Below are positions 11,816 to 25,302 of a stretch of DNA of 61,911 bases, piece after piece; position 1 is the stretch's first letter; each line of letters begins with the position of its first letter. The notes beneath the pieces are model-generated. The model did not search any database and was not told the origin of the DNA. It was given only the letters and a program-made list of their open reading frames with translations. The stretch is from contig LSSL01002303.1 of assembly GCA_001953115.1 (NCBI GenBank), forward strand, positions 1 through 61,911, given 5' to 3'. The position numbers and the translations under genes were made by a program. The DNA is from Smittium mucronatum. Its lineage: Eukaryota > Kickxellomycota > Harpellomycetes > Harpellales > Legeriomycetaceae.

Positions 11816-13392
11816 TCACTCGTCATCGCTTTCATCGCTCTCCTCCTCATCCTCGATGCTGTTAAGAAAAGCAACAAATTTATCCATCTGCTTAATAAAA
11901 GTGGATTTTCCTTGAGGGAGGGCGCCCTTATTAGCCCAGAAAATAATAGCATCGTGGGAAAGTACATCCTCATTATACAAAATGCGAACAATTTGGGAGA
12001 AAAGTCTCATGAGCTTAGCGTCTTCATAGCAATACTTTTGAATATGCTTTAAGAGAGCCATCTCTGATTTGGGAGAAGATGTAAAAGGTGTGAAAACATC
12101 AGCGTATTCCTAATCGAATAATAAAAAAATTAAAATAAGGAAAATAATGGAAAGCTATGGGTAAAGAATTACTTTGACTTCAGAAAGAGCCTGTTGTTCA
12201 ATAACTTCTGAGCGCATGCCCCATTTGATATTTCCAATGATGGCATCCCAAATTAAAACTACAACCTCATTTTCAGAAAGATTATTTTGAGACATGGCAC
12301 GACGACCAACTTTGATTATTTCAGACAAAGGAGGATCATCTTCCTCATTGCTATTGATGAGCTGCACAATTTCATACAAGATAACATCCCTGGCTGCATT
12401 AGCTTGCTCAGCAATGCGGTAGTTGATGATTGAATGCATATCTTCAGATTCAAAATGGCGGGTGAAGTATTCATCAGTACGCTTGTTTGGAGGGAAAAAT
12501 TCAATCAGATGATCAGCCCTGGCTTTGTAAAGGGCGTTGAAAAGACTCTTGACATTAAGCCTAGTAAGGTAGGCCTTCATGAACATGGTTAGGAATTGAA
12601 GAGCATATCCATCCTTGACCAAATGGTCCTTTTGAAGGATCTTAATACAATCTGCTGAAATAAGACCCTCGGCAATCAACAAGCCATAACCGGCGGCGAG
12701 TTTGTTATTATCGCCTTCAGGGTAGCGGTTAATATATTCAAGGATTCCCTTGCTAGTCTCAGAAAATATTTTTTCCAAGTATTTATATCTACGGGTGAGC
12801 CTAAGAATGAGATTTACCCAAATCTTAGCTCCGGGCAATGGATCCTCGCTATCAGATAATTTGAACAAGCTAAACTGTAGCTCGCCATACTCATCATCGT
12901 ATTCAATAACACCTCCGGGAGCTAAATTTTGAAAATCGCAATTAAATTATAACCATAATAATAGATGAAAGGTGAAAAAGACTTACCAATCAAACCTCCT
13001 GCAACTAATAATTCAAAGAAAGTTTCACCGTATAATCTATAATCCAAAGTGCCACCAGCAGAATCGAGTTTTGAGGAAATTTTTTCTAAATCGTTATCAG
13101 TGACTTCAGAAATGACTTCAAAAATACTGTCTCTAAAAGCTAAAGTAACATGAGAAAGAAGAGTTATAAATTAAAGCGGGCGGAAAGGAAATGACAGCAC
13201 AAGAAAATAAAAATACCTTCGGGTTCAAATTTAGCATTAGCTTTGTTGACTCTCTGAAATGAAATAGTTGATACTTTGAGTGAAAAAATAGAAAAGAAGG
13301 AGAAAATCTTATACTAGGGCATAAATTACCTTTCGAGTTTTAATCTTGACACCATTCAGTGAAGGCTTTGGTAGATTTTGTTGAGTGCTCAT
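11816..13392 (-). CDS. BZW1/BZW2-like: BZW1/BZW2-like translation regulator (eIF5-mimic protein, 5MP), five exons
   Basis: Five exons join into one frame of 431 codons plus stop: 13392-13330, 13253-13217, 13139-12987, 12921-12173 and 12109-11816. All four introns (76, 77, 65 and 63 nt) are GT-AG. The length is close to the roughly 420 residues of animal BZW proteins. Family landmarks run in order: KTRK-type basic N-terminus; LDYRLYGETFFELLVAGGLI; a RRYKYLEK block; FFPPNKR; then a C-terminal W2 domain with LLKHIQKYCYED and KSTFIKQMDKFVAFL; and an acidic tail EDEEESDESDDE. In this family the W2 domain and acidic tail bind eIF2 and eIF3 components and compete with eIF5, tightening start-codon selection. 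It would act in the cytoplasm. The start is the first ATG of exon 1. Family assignment is strong; I cannot separate BZW1 from BZW2. No poly(A) signal of AATAAA type is evident just downstream. Confidence 0.92.
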
Positions 13393-15392
13393 CAAGTTTA
13401 AAACTGAATAAAGATTTACCTTTAAATCTTATTTTTCGAAAATGCTTTAATAACAAGAAAGACTATTATTTTAAGGATGCGTTTGTCGGTTTTCTCGGCT
13501 TTGCGTTTTGTCTATGTGCTTTTTTCCACTAGGCAAAAATATTTTCATAGTTTCCTCCAATCATCCAATGGTCTGGATACCATGCTTGCCTGTAATAAAA
13601 GGCCATCATATGCATATCATATGTCATTCTACCCCTCTCGTAACAAAACTACACCCACCAGCTTATTCTATCTCACGCCAATCAATTAGACTTTCCCACA
13701 TAAATAGAAGCAAACTCATTTCCAACCCAATAACATCATTTACCCGAGCTATGTTTTCCAAAATTAGTATATATTTTTATCCAATAAAAATAATTTATAA
13801 TAGCACATTAGCCAACTAAATGAATATTAGCTTCAACCCATTATCTCTCGGTATTAATTCAGAGAGTGAAATTGCCCACTGAACAAATCCCACCTTCCAC
13901 TAACCTTTCTCAATCCCAACAAAAAATGTACGTGACGTATATCGCGTATTATCCTCATAGGCACCAAGTTTTTTAGGAGGGTTTTGGCCATAAGCTATTA
14001 TGGATACATCTATAATTGGACTATGCAAATTAATTTAGATCTACATAAACTTGGCTAGGAAATAATGGTAATTAACATTCTATTGAACACTTTGCCTTTT
14101 TTCACCGTGGATATTAATTAAAAGATGCATTACTATATGCTCCACTTTTCATATTATTTTTCGCACTAATAGCTTTCAATAGGTTTTTTTCTTCGAATAG
14201 CTTGAAGCAGTTAATATTTCGTGAAAAACATTGAAACTGGATGAAAAAGTATGTTGGCGTTTTCCCATTCGCACCGTGCCTTTTTTTGGCATCCAAATAC
14301 ACCCAGGCTCCAATTTGTTATAAAGCATAAAGCAACTTTCGGCAAACGTTGGTGATATAACGAATGAACTTCATGCATTCAGTAAACGTATTTGTCAATA
14401 TCTATTTAAGCCTCTCAATGCTCATGAATGTTCACAGTTCCTAAATGATTAACATAACATTTTCTATTTGGTGATTAGTAAAACCAAACATTTATTTAAG
14501 CGCATAAAATTACAATTGTGTATATTTGCCGAAAGCCGGATGCCGCTTTTAAGATGCCAACCCCAAAAGAGTACAAAATTTATTCGACTACAGTTACCAT
14601 AAATTTTACTTTAAATGATAGGTTTTATTTGGCCAATAGAGAAAATTATGGCACTTTAGTTTGTAAAGCCGCCTAAACCGGTAATTTTTTTATTTTTTTT
14701 TATGGAAATTTAAACTGGTAATTAGTTTTCAGAAATTGTAAGAGATTTGAAAGTTTCGGACACATTATTGAGATTTAGGATCTGTGTCAGGGTGAGATGA
14801 ATAATGAAACCAAATAAAGAAAAAAGACTGGATGGAGTGGGATGATGTTTCGAGAATAAGTTTAACATACTAGCTGCTAACCTCCACGCTTTAGATTTCG
14901 AAAATGTTGTAGAAAATCTTTCTAAACCGCAACATTTCTGCATTCTATCAATCTTTTGGATCAGAATAATATAAACTTGTTGAATGTAAACAAACCATCC
15001 TCAATAGAAATATTCTTATGGCCCTGAAAAAAGAGTAGATACCTTTTTTAGAATTAATAGAGCATTTTAGTATTTGTAAAGGTCTTTTTTAATGACTTGG
15101 AGAGTTAATATCTGACGGTGGATTTTTTCTTACCAAATATACTAGCAATGATCTATTTTTATAAATTACATTATTATTTCGGTTTCAAATTTTCATTTTT
15201 CAATTTATGTGTGAAATTTTATTTATTTATTTAAGTATCTAAAATATTGAAGCCGTTTTTGTCATGTTAATACTAAAAAGGCTAAAAAAAAAATCAATCG
15301 TAATCTAAAATTGATATCAAAATCTTCTTTATATTTGATCATTTTTTATATAAACCTCAGAAAAAATTAATTCTAAATTTTAAAAAAATTTA
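13393..15392. other. Upstream region of the BZW-like gene, unassigned
   Basis: From about 13450 to 14000, and again around 14500-14950, base composition is less AT-rich than in the flanking desert. Modest open frames exist (13508-13819 plus, 14722-14943 minus), but their translations match nothing I recognise and show no domain pattern. The first part probably holds the promoter and 5' leader of the BZW-like gene. A GTAAATC...TTCAG sequence just upstream of its ATG could be splice-like, but only 16 nt would separate the sites. Confidence 0.35.
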
Positions 15393-15534
15393 CTTGAATT
15401 AATGTCCAGTGGGTATGGAGCTGCTAGAACCGTGCTGCCAAGTTGGGTAGGTATTTTTTTCAACTCACTTTAACCCCTTTTTATTAGCGTATATATTCTT
15501 TTTACAGATTCTAGATATATTTGCCGTAAGGAAA
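15393..15534 (+). mobile_element. Group B LINE 3'-end fragment
   Basis: Begins CTTGAATTAATGTCC and contains GTGGGTATGGAGCTGCTAG, matching the core at 140-180. The frame ends in a GMELLE-containing peptide with a TAG at the position where other group B copies also stop. A T-rich 3' stretch follows, with a TTGCCGTAAGGAAAA end like the TTTCCCGTAAAA tail of the copy at 32720. No clear target duplication is visible, so this is an older copy. Confidence 0.6.
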
Positions 15535-16518
15535 ATTACTAAAAATTCATTTCTCCAATAGTTGAAATACACTGATATGATCTAGGGGTATGAATATAAT
15601 TGTATAATTTACAAGTATGTGTATAATACCTCCAATCATACTTGATTTTTTTAGATGTGTCATAAAATAAAACTCCAGTATTATTATCAAATATATCAAT
15701 AATTATTTATAACTCCTGATATTATTACTACGCAAAAAGATCAATTTTAGTACGTATTAGGGCTTAAAATTGTAGAAAATTCTTATAATTGATAAAGCTT
15801 AGCTCATTTAGTCTGGATATTATAACTTATCTGGAAATGTATATTTGCCAGCAATTCTGTTGCTAGAAGAGCACGTGCCATGATGGTATAGAGATCTGAA
15901 ATGTTGCCAAGAACTCACAGCGATTATGTGAAAATCGAAAAAGAAAGATTGAAATCTTGAAATATATGGAATAAAACCTCTAGACACAATTCGATACATT
16001 TTATGTATACATATGCAGTTTTTATAGTCTGAGCTGACTCCAGAGCCTAGCTAGTGTTTTTGGGAAATGTATTTTAAACCATCCCATTTTTGGTATGGAT
16101 CTTATATTTGTTAACCCCGTTGGTGTTTAATTTTAGTCATAAGTAAATTTTTCTAATTAACTCTTTTTCATCGAAAATTACAATGAATTTCGAAAATATT
16201 TAACTATACTTTACATCAATTTTAATAAGATTTAAAATGGTGTTACTCCTGTCAGTATACTTCATCCTATAATCATAATTTATTACTCGTTGATCTAATA
16301 TAAAACCCTGGTGTAGTACATGTAATATTCATTTTTATCATCTTTTCTTTTGAAGTTTTTCAATTAATTTTTTTAAGAAACTATTTTTTCAATAAAATTA
16401 CATAATATAATATTGTTGCGCTATAATGGATTTTGTGCTTGTAAAATTTTTCAAATCTAAAAAAAATTACATTTTGCCTTCAAAAAATATTTGCTAGTGT
16501 TCAAAGAAAAATTGATGA

Positions 16519-16599
16519 GTGGAAAACCTAAATTTTTTTTTTGTATCGCGGAATTTTATTGTAAGATAACGTCATTAAAAACTATGTGGAAAACCTAAA
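16519..16599 (-). mobile_element. Extremely 5'-truncated group A insertion with 14-bp target duplication
   Basis: The 14-mer GTGGAAAACCTAAA occurs at 16519-16532 and 16586-16599. Between them are 53 bp: a T run, then the plus-strand form of the group A 3' end (GTATCGCGGAATTTTATTG and on to CATTAAAAACTAT). On the minus strand this is the last ~45 nt of the element plus poly(A). The intact duplication indicates a fairly recent insertion. Confidence 0.88.
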
Positions 16600-19500
16600 A
16601 ATGAAATAAATGCATTTCATTAAATTTTACATTAATTAATACCGAATATTTCATTGTTAAAAAATATGTCTGTTAAAATCGGATCGATCAATAATTAATG
16701 TTTTATAAAAAAAAAACAAGTTCACTTTAAAAATAAAATAAAATAAAATAAAACGATTTAATTTAATTTGAAATTTTAAATCTTTATAAAAAATAAAAAA
16801 AATGGATTCTTATTCTTTATTTCAATTAAACATCGGGTTTTGAGAAAATCAGTTTAATTCTTTTAATTCTTTTTTTTGTTTTAGAACATCTTCCCCCAAT
16901 CTATACGTTATAATTTTTTTTTAATTATAGGTGTATTTTAAACTAATCGATGGTTATATATATTTTCTGGAAAAGATGATGAAAAATTATACAAAGTGAC
17001 GAATAATCCATCAAATATGTAAACTAATTAGACAATAATCACTTTTCCCCCCTAAATACACCCAAAAATATCGTTAAAAATACCTCAGAAATTTTTTCAT
17101 TTAAATATTAAGCTCTAATATTCCTATTAAACCCCCATTAGTTTGATTTAAAAGTAAAAACTTTTTTTTCCAAAATATTCAAATTCATTTTCTAATAATA
17201 TTGACTCATAACCAAATCCTTTCAAATCCTAGACTTTTTTGTTCTCAATATGATATTTATTTACACCACATTTTTTTAATATTTTTTTTCTATTTCAACA
17301 GTTCCTCTTATGGATTTAATTTAATATAAATCAAATATATCTTCTTTCTATTTATACTTTCCCTTAATAGATTGGATAAAACCCATAATTAAAGATATCA
17401 AAATCAAAGTTTATTTTTTCATAAAAGTAATTGTAAGAATAAAGAATTTGGAGGCCATATAGCCTCCATTTTTTTATATCTTATTTTATTATTAGTTTGT
17501 TAGATCTTTCAATCCAGTGTGTCAAATGCTCTAATTTCTGGATTTACAAAGATTTAATTTTTTTGAAAATTGATCCAATAGTATGTTTATTTTTAGATTG
17601 AAATCAAATCGGCATAGATATTGGATATGAAAACGCACAAAAGGACCAACCGAGGATAAAAGAGTGAAATAAAAAAAAACTGCTATTTTATTTGTGGCTC
17701 TTTTTCTGGTTCAATTTGGCGTTTAATAAAAAAAAAAACAGATATAAAATGGTAAAAATAAAATTTTCCAATATTTTATTTTATTTTATTGCTTATTTTA
17801 TAATAAATTAGCGGGAGAAATGGCTGGTAAAAATTAAATAAATTTGTTTTTAGAATGTTTGCGGATTTTTCAACATTTCATCTTTTTTTTTATGGATTTT
17901 GTCTTATTATTAACTTAAAATTTAATTAATAACACTTTGATTTAATATCAAAAACCACCAATTATTATCATTTTTCAATAATTATAGTATTGAATATGGA
18001 AACAATTTATTAATTTTAAACTGTATATAGCGTAACAAATGTTTAACTGTAATTATTCCGAGCTTATTTTCAATCTAATACTACTTATTTTATACCACCA
18101 AATTAATTTCTATCCAAAATTTGCATGATTTAGTTTTATCAAATTAATAAATTTAAAATCAATCTCAAAATTGGCAAAAATAATAACTGAAAAATTAAAA
18201 TTTCATAAATTTTTTTTGAATTTATTCACTCAATATTCTGGGTTTTTATTTTAAACTATCTCAAATTATATTGAATAATCTAATTTATTATTTTTTGTAA
18301 TAAATCTACACAAGAAATCTAAAAGCATCAAAAATTTTTTAGAAGTTATTCAAAAACGAGGTCTCGAGAGATAAAAATATGAAAAAAAGCCATAAAACCT
18401 TGCACCTTTAATATTAGTCTGTTTAAATATGGGTCTGCTAGAAAGATAGATTATTTCAAAGAAATTATCTGAAAATATATAAAATATGCAACCTTTCGTA
18501 AATTTTTCATAATTTAAGATCTATTAGACAATATTTACATTATCTTACTAAAAAAACGAGTTAAAAGCCTAGTTATTATTTGGATTTCAAAAAAATAAAA
18601 ATATTTCTAATGATAAACCAATTATATGGAATTATATTCGAAAAAATATAATATAAAACATTTTATTTTTTAAAGAATTTTTCTATTTTTTCTTCACATA
18701 TATTGGCGCTTTTGTGAATTTCTTTTTTTTGACAGTAAGTTCACTTTTGAAATTAATAAAATCATCTTTGAATCATGATAATTTCAATTTTACATTTTTT
18801 TTATTTCAAACAATAATCTGTAGTATTATCTTAAGAACATACTTAAAATCTTTATTGTTTCATTAAATTCTAAAATATTTAACTATCTTAAGAATATTTC
18901 ATACATCAGGAATCTTCCATTTGAATAAATTTAGCTTAAATTTATAGATAAATATAATTGGTTTATTCAATAGATTTTTCAAATTAATTGTAGTTTCAAC
19001 AAATTCTAGAAATAAAATATAATTAGGGATGTAATTTTGATAAAATTAGCCATTAAAATATAAAAAATCACCAAAAAAGCTGCTTCACTAATAATATATT
19101 TATATATGTACATTATGGAGAATATAACTGTAGCTTAGCATACCAAGGTAAAAATATAATTAATATTTTATAAAATAACCGTGTAATTGCTAATTTCAAT
19201 TCATTTTTAACCATTTATATCTGCTTTATACACTTAAAAATTTCTGCTTACTGAAAATTTCATCTAAAAATACAATCATTAATTATTTTTGGATTTTAGA
19301 ATAAAACTTTGATATTTTTTTTTAGAAATTAATGGAAAATTAATTGAATTCCATGCGTAATATAATGGCTAAATTTTACAAATAAAATTTATCTTAGTTT
19401 GTCCCAAATAAAATTGATGCCTAGCTAGCTATTATGTAAATAAAATTTTACAGAAGCGCAATAGTTCTAAATATATATAATAATCACTCTTAAATACATC

Positions 19501-22500
19501 ATTTGTTTAAAAAATAACTGTATAAAATAAGAGGAGTTTTTATTTTTGAAAAAATTCCCGTATATTTTTAAATTTATTGAAAAAAAAAATACGGCCAAAT
19601 AATACGAGGAATAAAAAATTTAAAGAAAGTTAAAAGATTGGGGAAAAAAATAATAAAATCGATAAGTGTATGAAAAATTTTATTAAAAACTTGATTTTAA
19701 AAGTGGATTTCAATTTTGAAAATTAAAATTATATTAAGAGATAAATTTAATTTTTAGAATATTAAGACAATTTATTTAACATCTATATATATATTTAAAG
19801 GACAAACATTAGTTATTTAAATATAAATAAACATAACTATTAAATAAAATATACACTTAATAAATTGAATTACTGGAGAATGTTTTTCTTACTTGAAATG
19901 GAATTGTTTTTTTAGAAAAAATTATTTGTTAAGTTTTTGTTTATTATGTCAATATAAATCATTTTTGAGAAATATTTAATGAATAGATATAAAAAATGGA
20001 GAATAAATGGGTCAATGTTAGGTTTTATACATAAATGATTATTTTCAGAATTTTTTAGAGGTTTTTATTAAAGAGTGATGTTACGAGATTTATAAATATT
20101 TTTTTAGTTTTAATGTGTAGGTTGAGTTATATTTAATATGAGCGCTGAATTTTAATAGGAATTTGTGACAAGTTATATATTTTTAAGATTTGGGGCATGA
20201 AATATATGATCACATGTGTATTAGAATACATTCTTTTCACTAACAGTAGCAATATATTTGAATAAATTTTTATTTTGCTCGATTTTTATAGGCTCTGAGC
20301 AGAAAAGATGATTCTTTTAAATACACAATTAAATTTTATTTGACTTGAATCCAAGAATTATTTATTTATATTATGTTTAATTTAAATTTTTTTATAGTTT
20401 ATCGGCTAAATATTACACATATTTAACAGTAATAAGATAAAATTGAATATTTTCTCAGATTGATATTTATACATTCTGCATTTTTTATTTACAGATATTC
20501 AGTTTTAGTTTTAGTTTTTATTAATCTGAGTTAATTTTTTTTACTTTTATTATTCGTATAAAATTTAGTATATTTTCGATAATAATTTTAGATTTCAGCA
20601 ATTATTTTATTTATTAGAGTTCAATTTTTTATTTTTTTCTATATCATAACTAAATAAAGCACAAGGTATTTATTAATGTACATAACAAATTGAAATTTTA
20701 TTATTTATCATCAATTAATAATAATATATGAATTATTTTTAGTTTTATATAATAATCTAGTTATAATAAATATTCGCTGCGATATATTTCTTTCATTTCT
20801 AGATTTATACATGGAAATTATCTCGCTTTTACAGGAGTTTTTTTTGTATTATCATTGATATAGATTGATAATTTTACATTAAACCCTTTTATATCACTAT
20901 TTATGACCGTAGGTGTTTTTTTAGTTATTAAAACACATTTTTTTAAAAAAAAATCCAATACTAAAAATTAATCTATTTAACTGAGACAACATTAAATTGG
21001 AAATTTAAATACTTATTTTTTAAATATAACTCGATCCATTCGATAAAATTTTCAAGTATATTTTCATACAAGTTTTTTTTGAATTTAATTCTGATTAGAG
21101 TTATTTTTAACAAATCAAACCCACTAAGCCGTATTTTATCCCATTCAAAAATACACTTTATTTCCTATTGTTTTGTTTAATATTTTAATTATGTTATTAT
21201 AAATTTTTTTTCGCAATTTTATATGTACCATTCATAAATAACTATAACTATGAACGATTACGAACACTTTTCTAAAATTTAGCCTATATTTTTTTTTAGA
21301 TTCTCTAAGAAATCAAAACTAAATGTTGAAAAAATATTTAAAGGTAAATTAAAAATAGTTAATGGTTTAAAAATATATTTTTGAATTTGGATATTTTGAC
21401 AATGTGTTTAAAATATATATTTTTTATTTTGATATATATTTAAATTTTCTTATAAGTACCTGGAGCTGCCTATATTAATTATTTGACTGAATTTTAGGAT
21501 AGTTTGCTATTTTTTTTAACGAGATAAGCGCTGCTCACATGTTTTGTATTATTTAACTAAGTATCAAATTAATTTTGATAAAAAGCCGTTTTTATTTTTT
21601 ATCTTACTTTTGTTATATTTGATGAGGGTATAATATACACTCAATATATTTTTCCTTAGTTAAATTGTATAATAATTTGATTTTATATATCAAAAAAATA
21701 GTAAAAAATAGTAAAAAATTATAATAATATTTATAATTTTGATGCATATCATTAATATAACCCATAAATTATCTATATAAATTTGGACTGATAACATTTT
21801 ATATAAAAAGAAATATATTTGAATCGCCATTGCTAAAAATAAAATCCGCTATTTTTATATTGATTATTTACTTAATTCAAACTTTTCAAAAATTCAAAAA
21901 AATCATGTACATTCTTATAATGGTAAATTTTCCTTAATTATAACACTTTTAGTTGAAATTGATACATAATTTTATCATATAAACCCCAAAAAAGTAGCCC
22001 ATAGGAATTTTAAAATAAAACACTTGATAAATAACATTCAAAATTTCATAGATTTTTATCCCACTGGTATAAAAAATATATTATTCAAGAAGATATTATA
22101 AAGATCATTTAATTAATAAATTATTTTTAAAATTTCATAGTTTGATGTCATTCCTAATTTAAATTTTGAAATGTTTTTATTTCGAAAATTTTCTATTTAT
22201 ACATTTTTTATATAACCCCATAAAATACTACGAATAATTTTCTAATTTGAAAATGGAATTTTATAAAATTTAAATTAATATATAATTTATGATTTTATCT
22301 TTTTTAATTTAAACGGATTGTTCAAAAAATATCATTTTATAGAAATATAAATATTGTATAAGAATTTAACTAAATTTTTCAAATTAATCTTAAAAATATT
22401 TAATTTATAAATCAGCATTGCCATGAAATATATTTATATTTTATTAGTTAACCAATATTTCGCATAAAATAATGATGAATTTTAGTATATCTACCACGAA

Positions 22501-24956
22501 AGAGTTAAAGCTGAGTTAAAGTTATGACATCTGGCTTTAAATTATAATATTAGACCAAAAATATCGAAAGATTTAAATTAATAAGTACATAGCATCTGAA
22601 AACTCCAAATTTTAAAGAAAAATTATATATTTGAAAATTTTTCATAAAAAAGAAAAGTGATAGAAGAAGGTAAGAAAATACGAATAATTTTTTAAATTTC
22701 ACTTATTTCGAAGGGAAAAAAACATAAAGAAAATATTTCCGTTTAATTAAGAAATGGCGGTGTCTTGAAATACGTAGAGTTTTATTAATATAATGAATTT
22801 TTTACTAAAAAAACAAAAATTTCTAATCCGCCTATAAAAAAAAAAACTTTTTATTTGTAAATACACCAATTTTTTTCAATAATTTCGGGCATAATTCTTA
22901 TAATTTAAAACCAGAAAGTCTAATCTTTTTAATTTTTTTAATTTTTATCATTTCTTAGATCTTTTTCAAGAATTCTGGGTTCCAAATAAAAAATATCACA
23001 CCAATTCGGGGTCAGGGTTAAATTAATCAGTTTAAAAATGTTAGAAGCGTACTTCAGTCGATTTTATTACTGCCTCTGATCACTGATGCTATTTTCAATT
23101 TATGGGTTAATTTTTTAAAGGGTAAGATTCTTACATAAAAGAATATACAATTATTGATACTATAATACTTAAATAAAGTGTTCTGTATTATTCACTTCAT
23201 TCGTTTAACATTTAAAGCATTTTTAATGAAGAAAAATACCCAATAAAATAATAATATATGTTTGAATAGTTAATTATTCTTTTATCAGTCAGATAGTGTA
23301 TTTTTAATTTCATGGAAATCGGTGAAATAAGAGCATAAATCATGCTTGTACTTTTGAAGATCCAAATATGCTCTCACACTATTTCTATTCGCGAACCCAA
23401 AATTTATTTAGAAGTTAATTATAATTATCACAGAGTATTCCGAAAAAAAACATTGTAGATAGTTCTTGTAGCCAATTTGGCTTAACCGGGGAATTTATTT
23501 AAGAATAATCTCAAGAACATATCAATTAATACCATTATACATTTCAGCAATGACATATCAGAAGTAAGGTTGTCTCTGAAGTAGAGAGAAATGATTTTTT
23601 CCCTAGAAACCTCTGTTATACCTCCGATATATCTATAAATATACGTAAGTTATGATTAGATCCTTAATTAATTTGGCTTATAAGTTAGTATCTCCCTCCA
23701 GGATAATAGGGGTATATGCGTTTCACAGAATTTTTTTGTATTTACCCAAATAAAGTTATTTTTAATCCATAAATTCCCTAAAAAATCTGGGTGCCTATTT
23801 TATAGATGCTTAGATTATCAGCGATGCTAGTGATTAATATCCAAAGTATGTATTTTGAAATAATATAATTCCTTTATAAAATATCATGGAAGCATTCATA
23901 ATATATTTTTTGTTTGCTTTTTCTATATTTCTATAGATTTTGTGCAGAAAAAGGATTATAAAAAAGCTTGGAAAAATTACAGACAAGATGGTATACTGGT
24001 TCAAAAAATCTGGAGAAAAAATTAGGATATATTTTCAAGATATTTTTGAGTTTTTCCTTTTAAATTTATTATTAATTCATGCTCAAATTTAAAAATGAGA
24101 ATAAAAATTATATCTTATTTATATATCATACCAAGATATGAATCTTTTATTTGATATTAATAGAATATAAAATAATCTATTTGAAAATTTAATCTGAGAT
24201 AAGAATCGCTAGAATTTGATTTTCTTTAAAAAAATTTAATATAAAATAATATATTTCAATATTGAAATATAGATAGCCTGGAATCATTTTTTTAAAGAGT
24301 AATACAGCCAATATATATGTATGTATATCTGTTTTTAATATTGGGTGAAATTTTAAAAATGAGATCCATAAAAATAATTTAGAAAATCAATAAATTAATC
24401 TTTTAAACCTTAAAAAAATTGACTCCATTCATATCATATGTTTTTTTAAAACCCGAAGCCAATCTTCAATAATTTTAATATCTAACTAAATTATAAATCT
24501 TATTGTATTTTGAAAAAAATTAAATATTGACAATTTATCCGGAATTTCAAAACATAATCGTTTTTCCATTAAAAGCTAATTTCTATTTTTATGATTTTTT
24601 TACGTATGAAATCCATTATAGTTTTTCTCTTCGCTTTTAATTATTAAAATATTTTTATTTAATCTTTCAAAACATTTTAAAAAGCTGTTTTTTTTATTTA
24701 TATTACAATGGCGTATGGGGATTCTGTTTGAGAGGGTCCACTAAGTTTTTAATTTAATGAATTACATATATTCAAGTTTTTTTTTTAATAATCATAAAAA
24801 AAATTTCATATAATATATATTTTTTAAGCGAGTTTGCATAATATTGCATATAAATTATATTTATAATTTGATCTGCATTTTTTCAATAAAAAAATTATCA
24901 TTAATAAATAAATTTTATACTTTATTCTAAAATTATTTTTACAAAAACGAGTTTGA
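16600..24956. other. Gene desert, very AT-rich
   Basis: About 8.4 kb of A/T-rich sequence without a convincing open frame on either strand. It contains an AAAAT microsatellite just before its start region (about 16729-16752) and many A or T runs. I find no RNA gene, transposase motif or retroposon core in it. Confidence 0.5.
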
Positions 24957-24990
24957 TATATGGGAGATTCTTTCGCACACCAGAAGTTTT
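24957..24990 (+). repeat. Left terminal inverted repeat of transposon copy 1
   Basis: TATA flank followed by TGGGAGATTCTTTCGCACAC and CAGAAG; pairs with 28786-28819 on the opposite strand. Confidence 0.8.
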
Positions 24991-25302
24991 TCTGTTATAA
25001 GTTTTCCAATATCCTTTTTGTTTAAAAGTTCTATCTGGAGCAGGCAATATTTATTTGTTCAAAATATCAATCGATTTTATATGTAAAAAATATTAAGATA
25101 CAAATTAGGATAATTTTTTCAGTTTCAAAATAAATTCACACCGATCTAAAATTGGATTTTTTTCTGATTTACTTTTGTTGACTCCAAATTAAGGTTTTAA
25201 TCAGATTTTTTTCCAAAAAAAATAGTATAATCTTTATTGAAAAATTTGGGTTTATCCCATTTGAAATTTTTTTCAATTATTTCTATTTTTTGAAAAAACA
25301 AG

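Noticed and set aside
13508..13819. 103-codon open frame upstream of the BZW-like gene
   Set aside because: No recognisable motif, an overlapping second frame is also open (13477-13689), and composition fits a promoter and leader region. Kept only as part of the unassigned upstream region.
14722..14943. 73-codon open frame on the minus strand
   Set aside because: Starts at an ATG and has mixed composition, but there is no domain, no splice partner and no support beyond being open.
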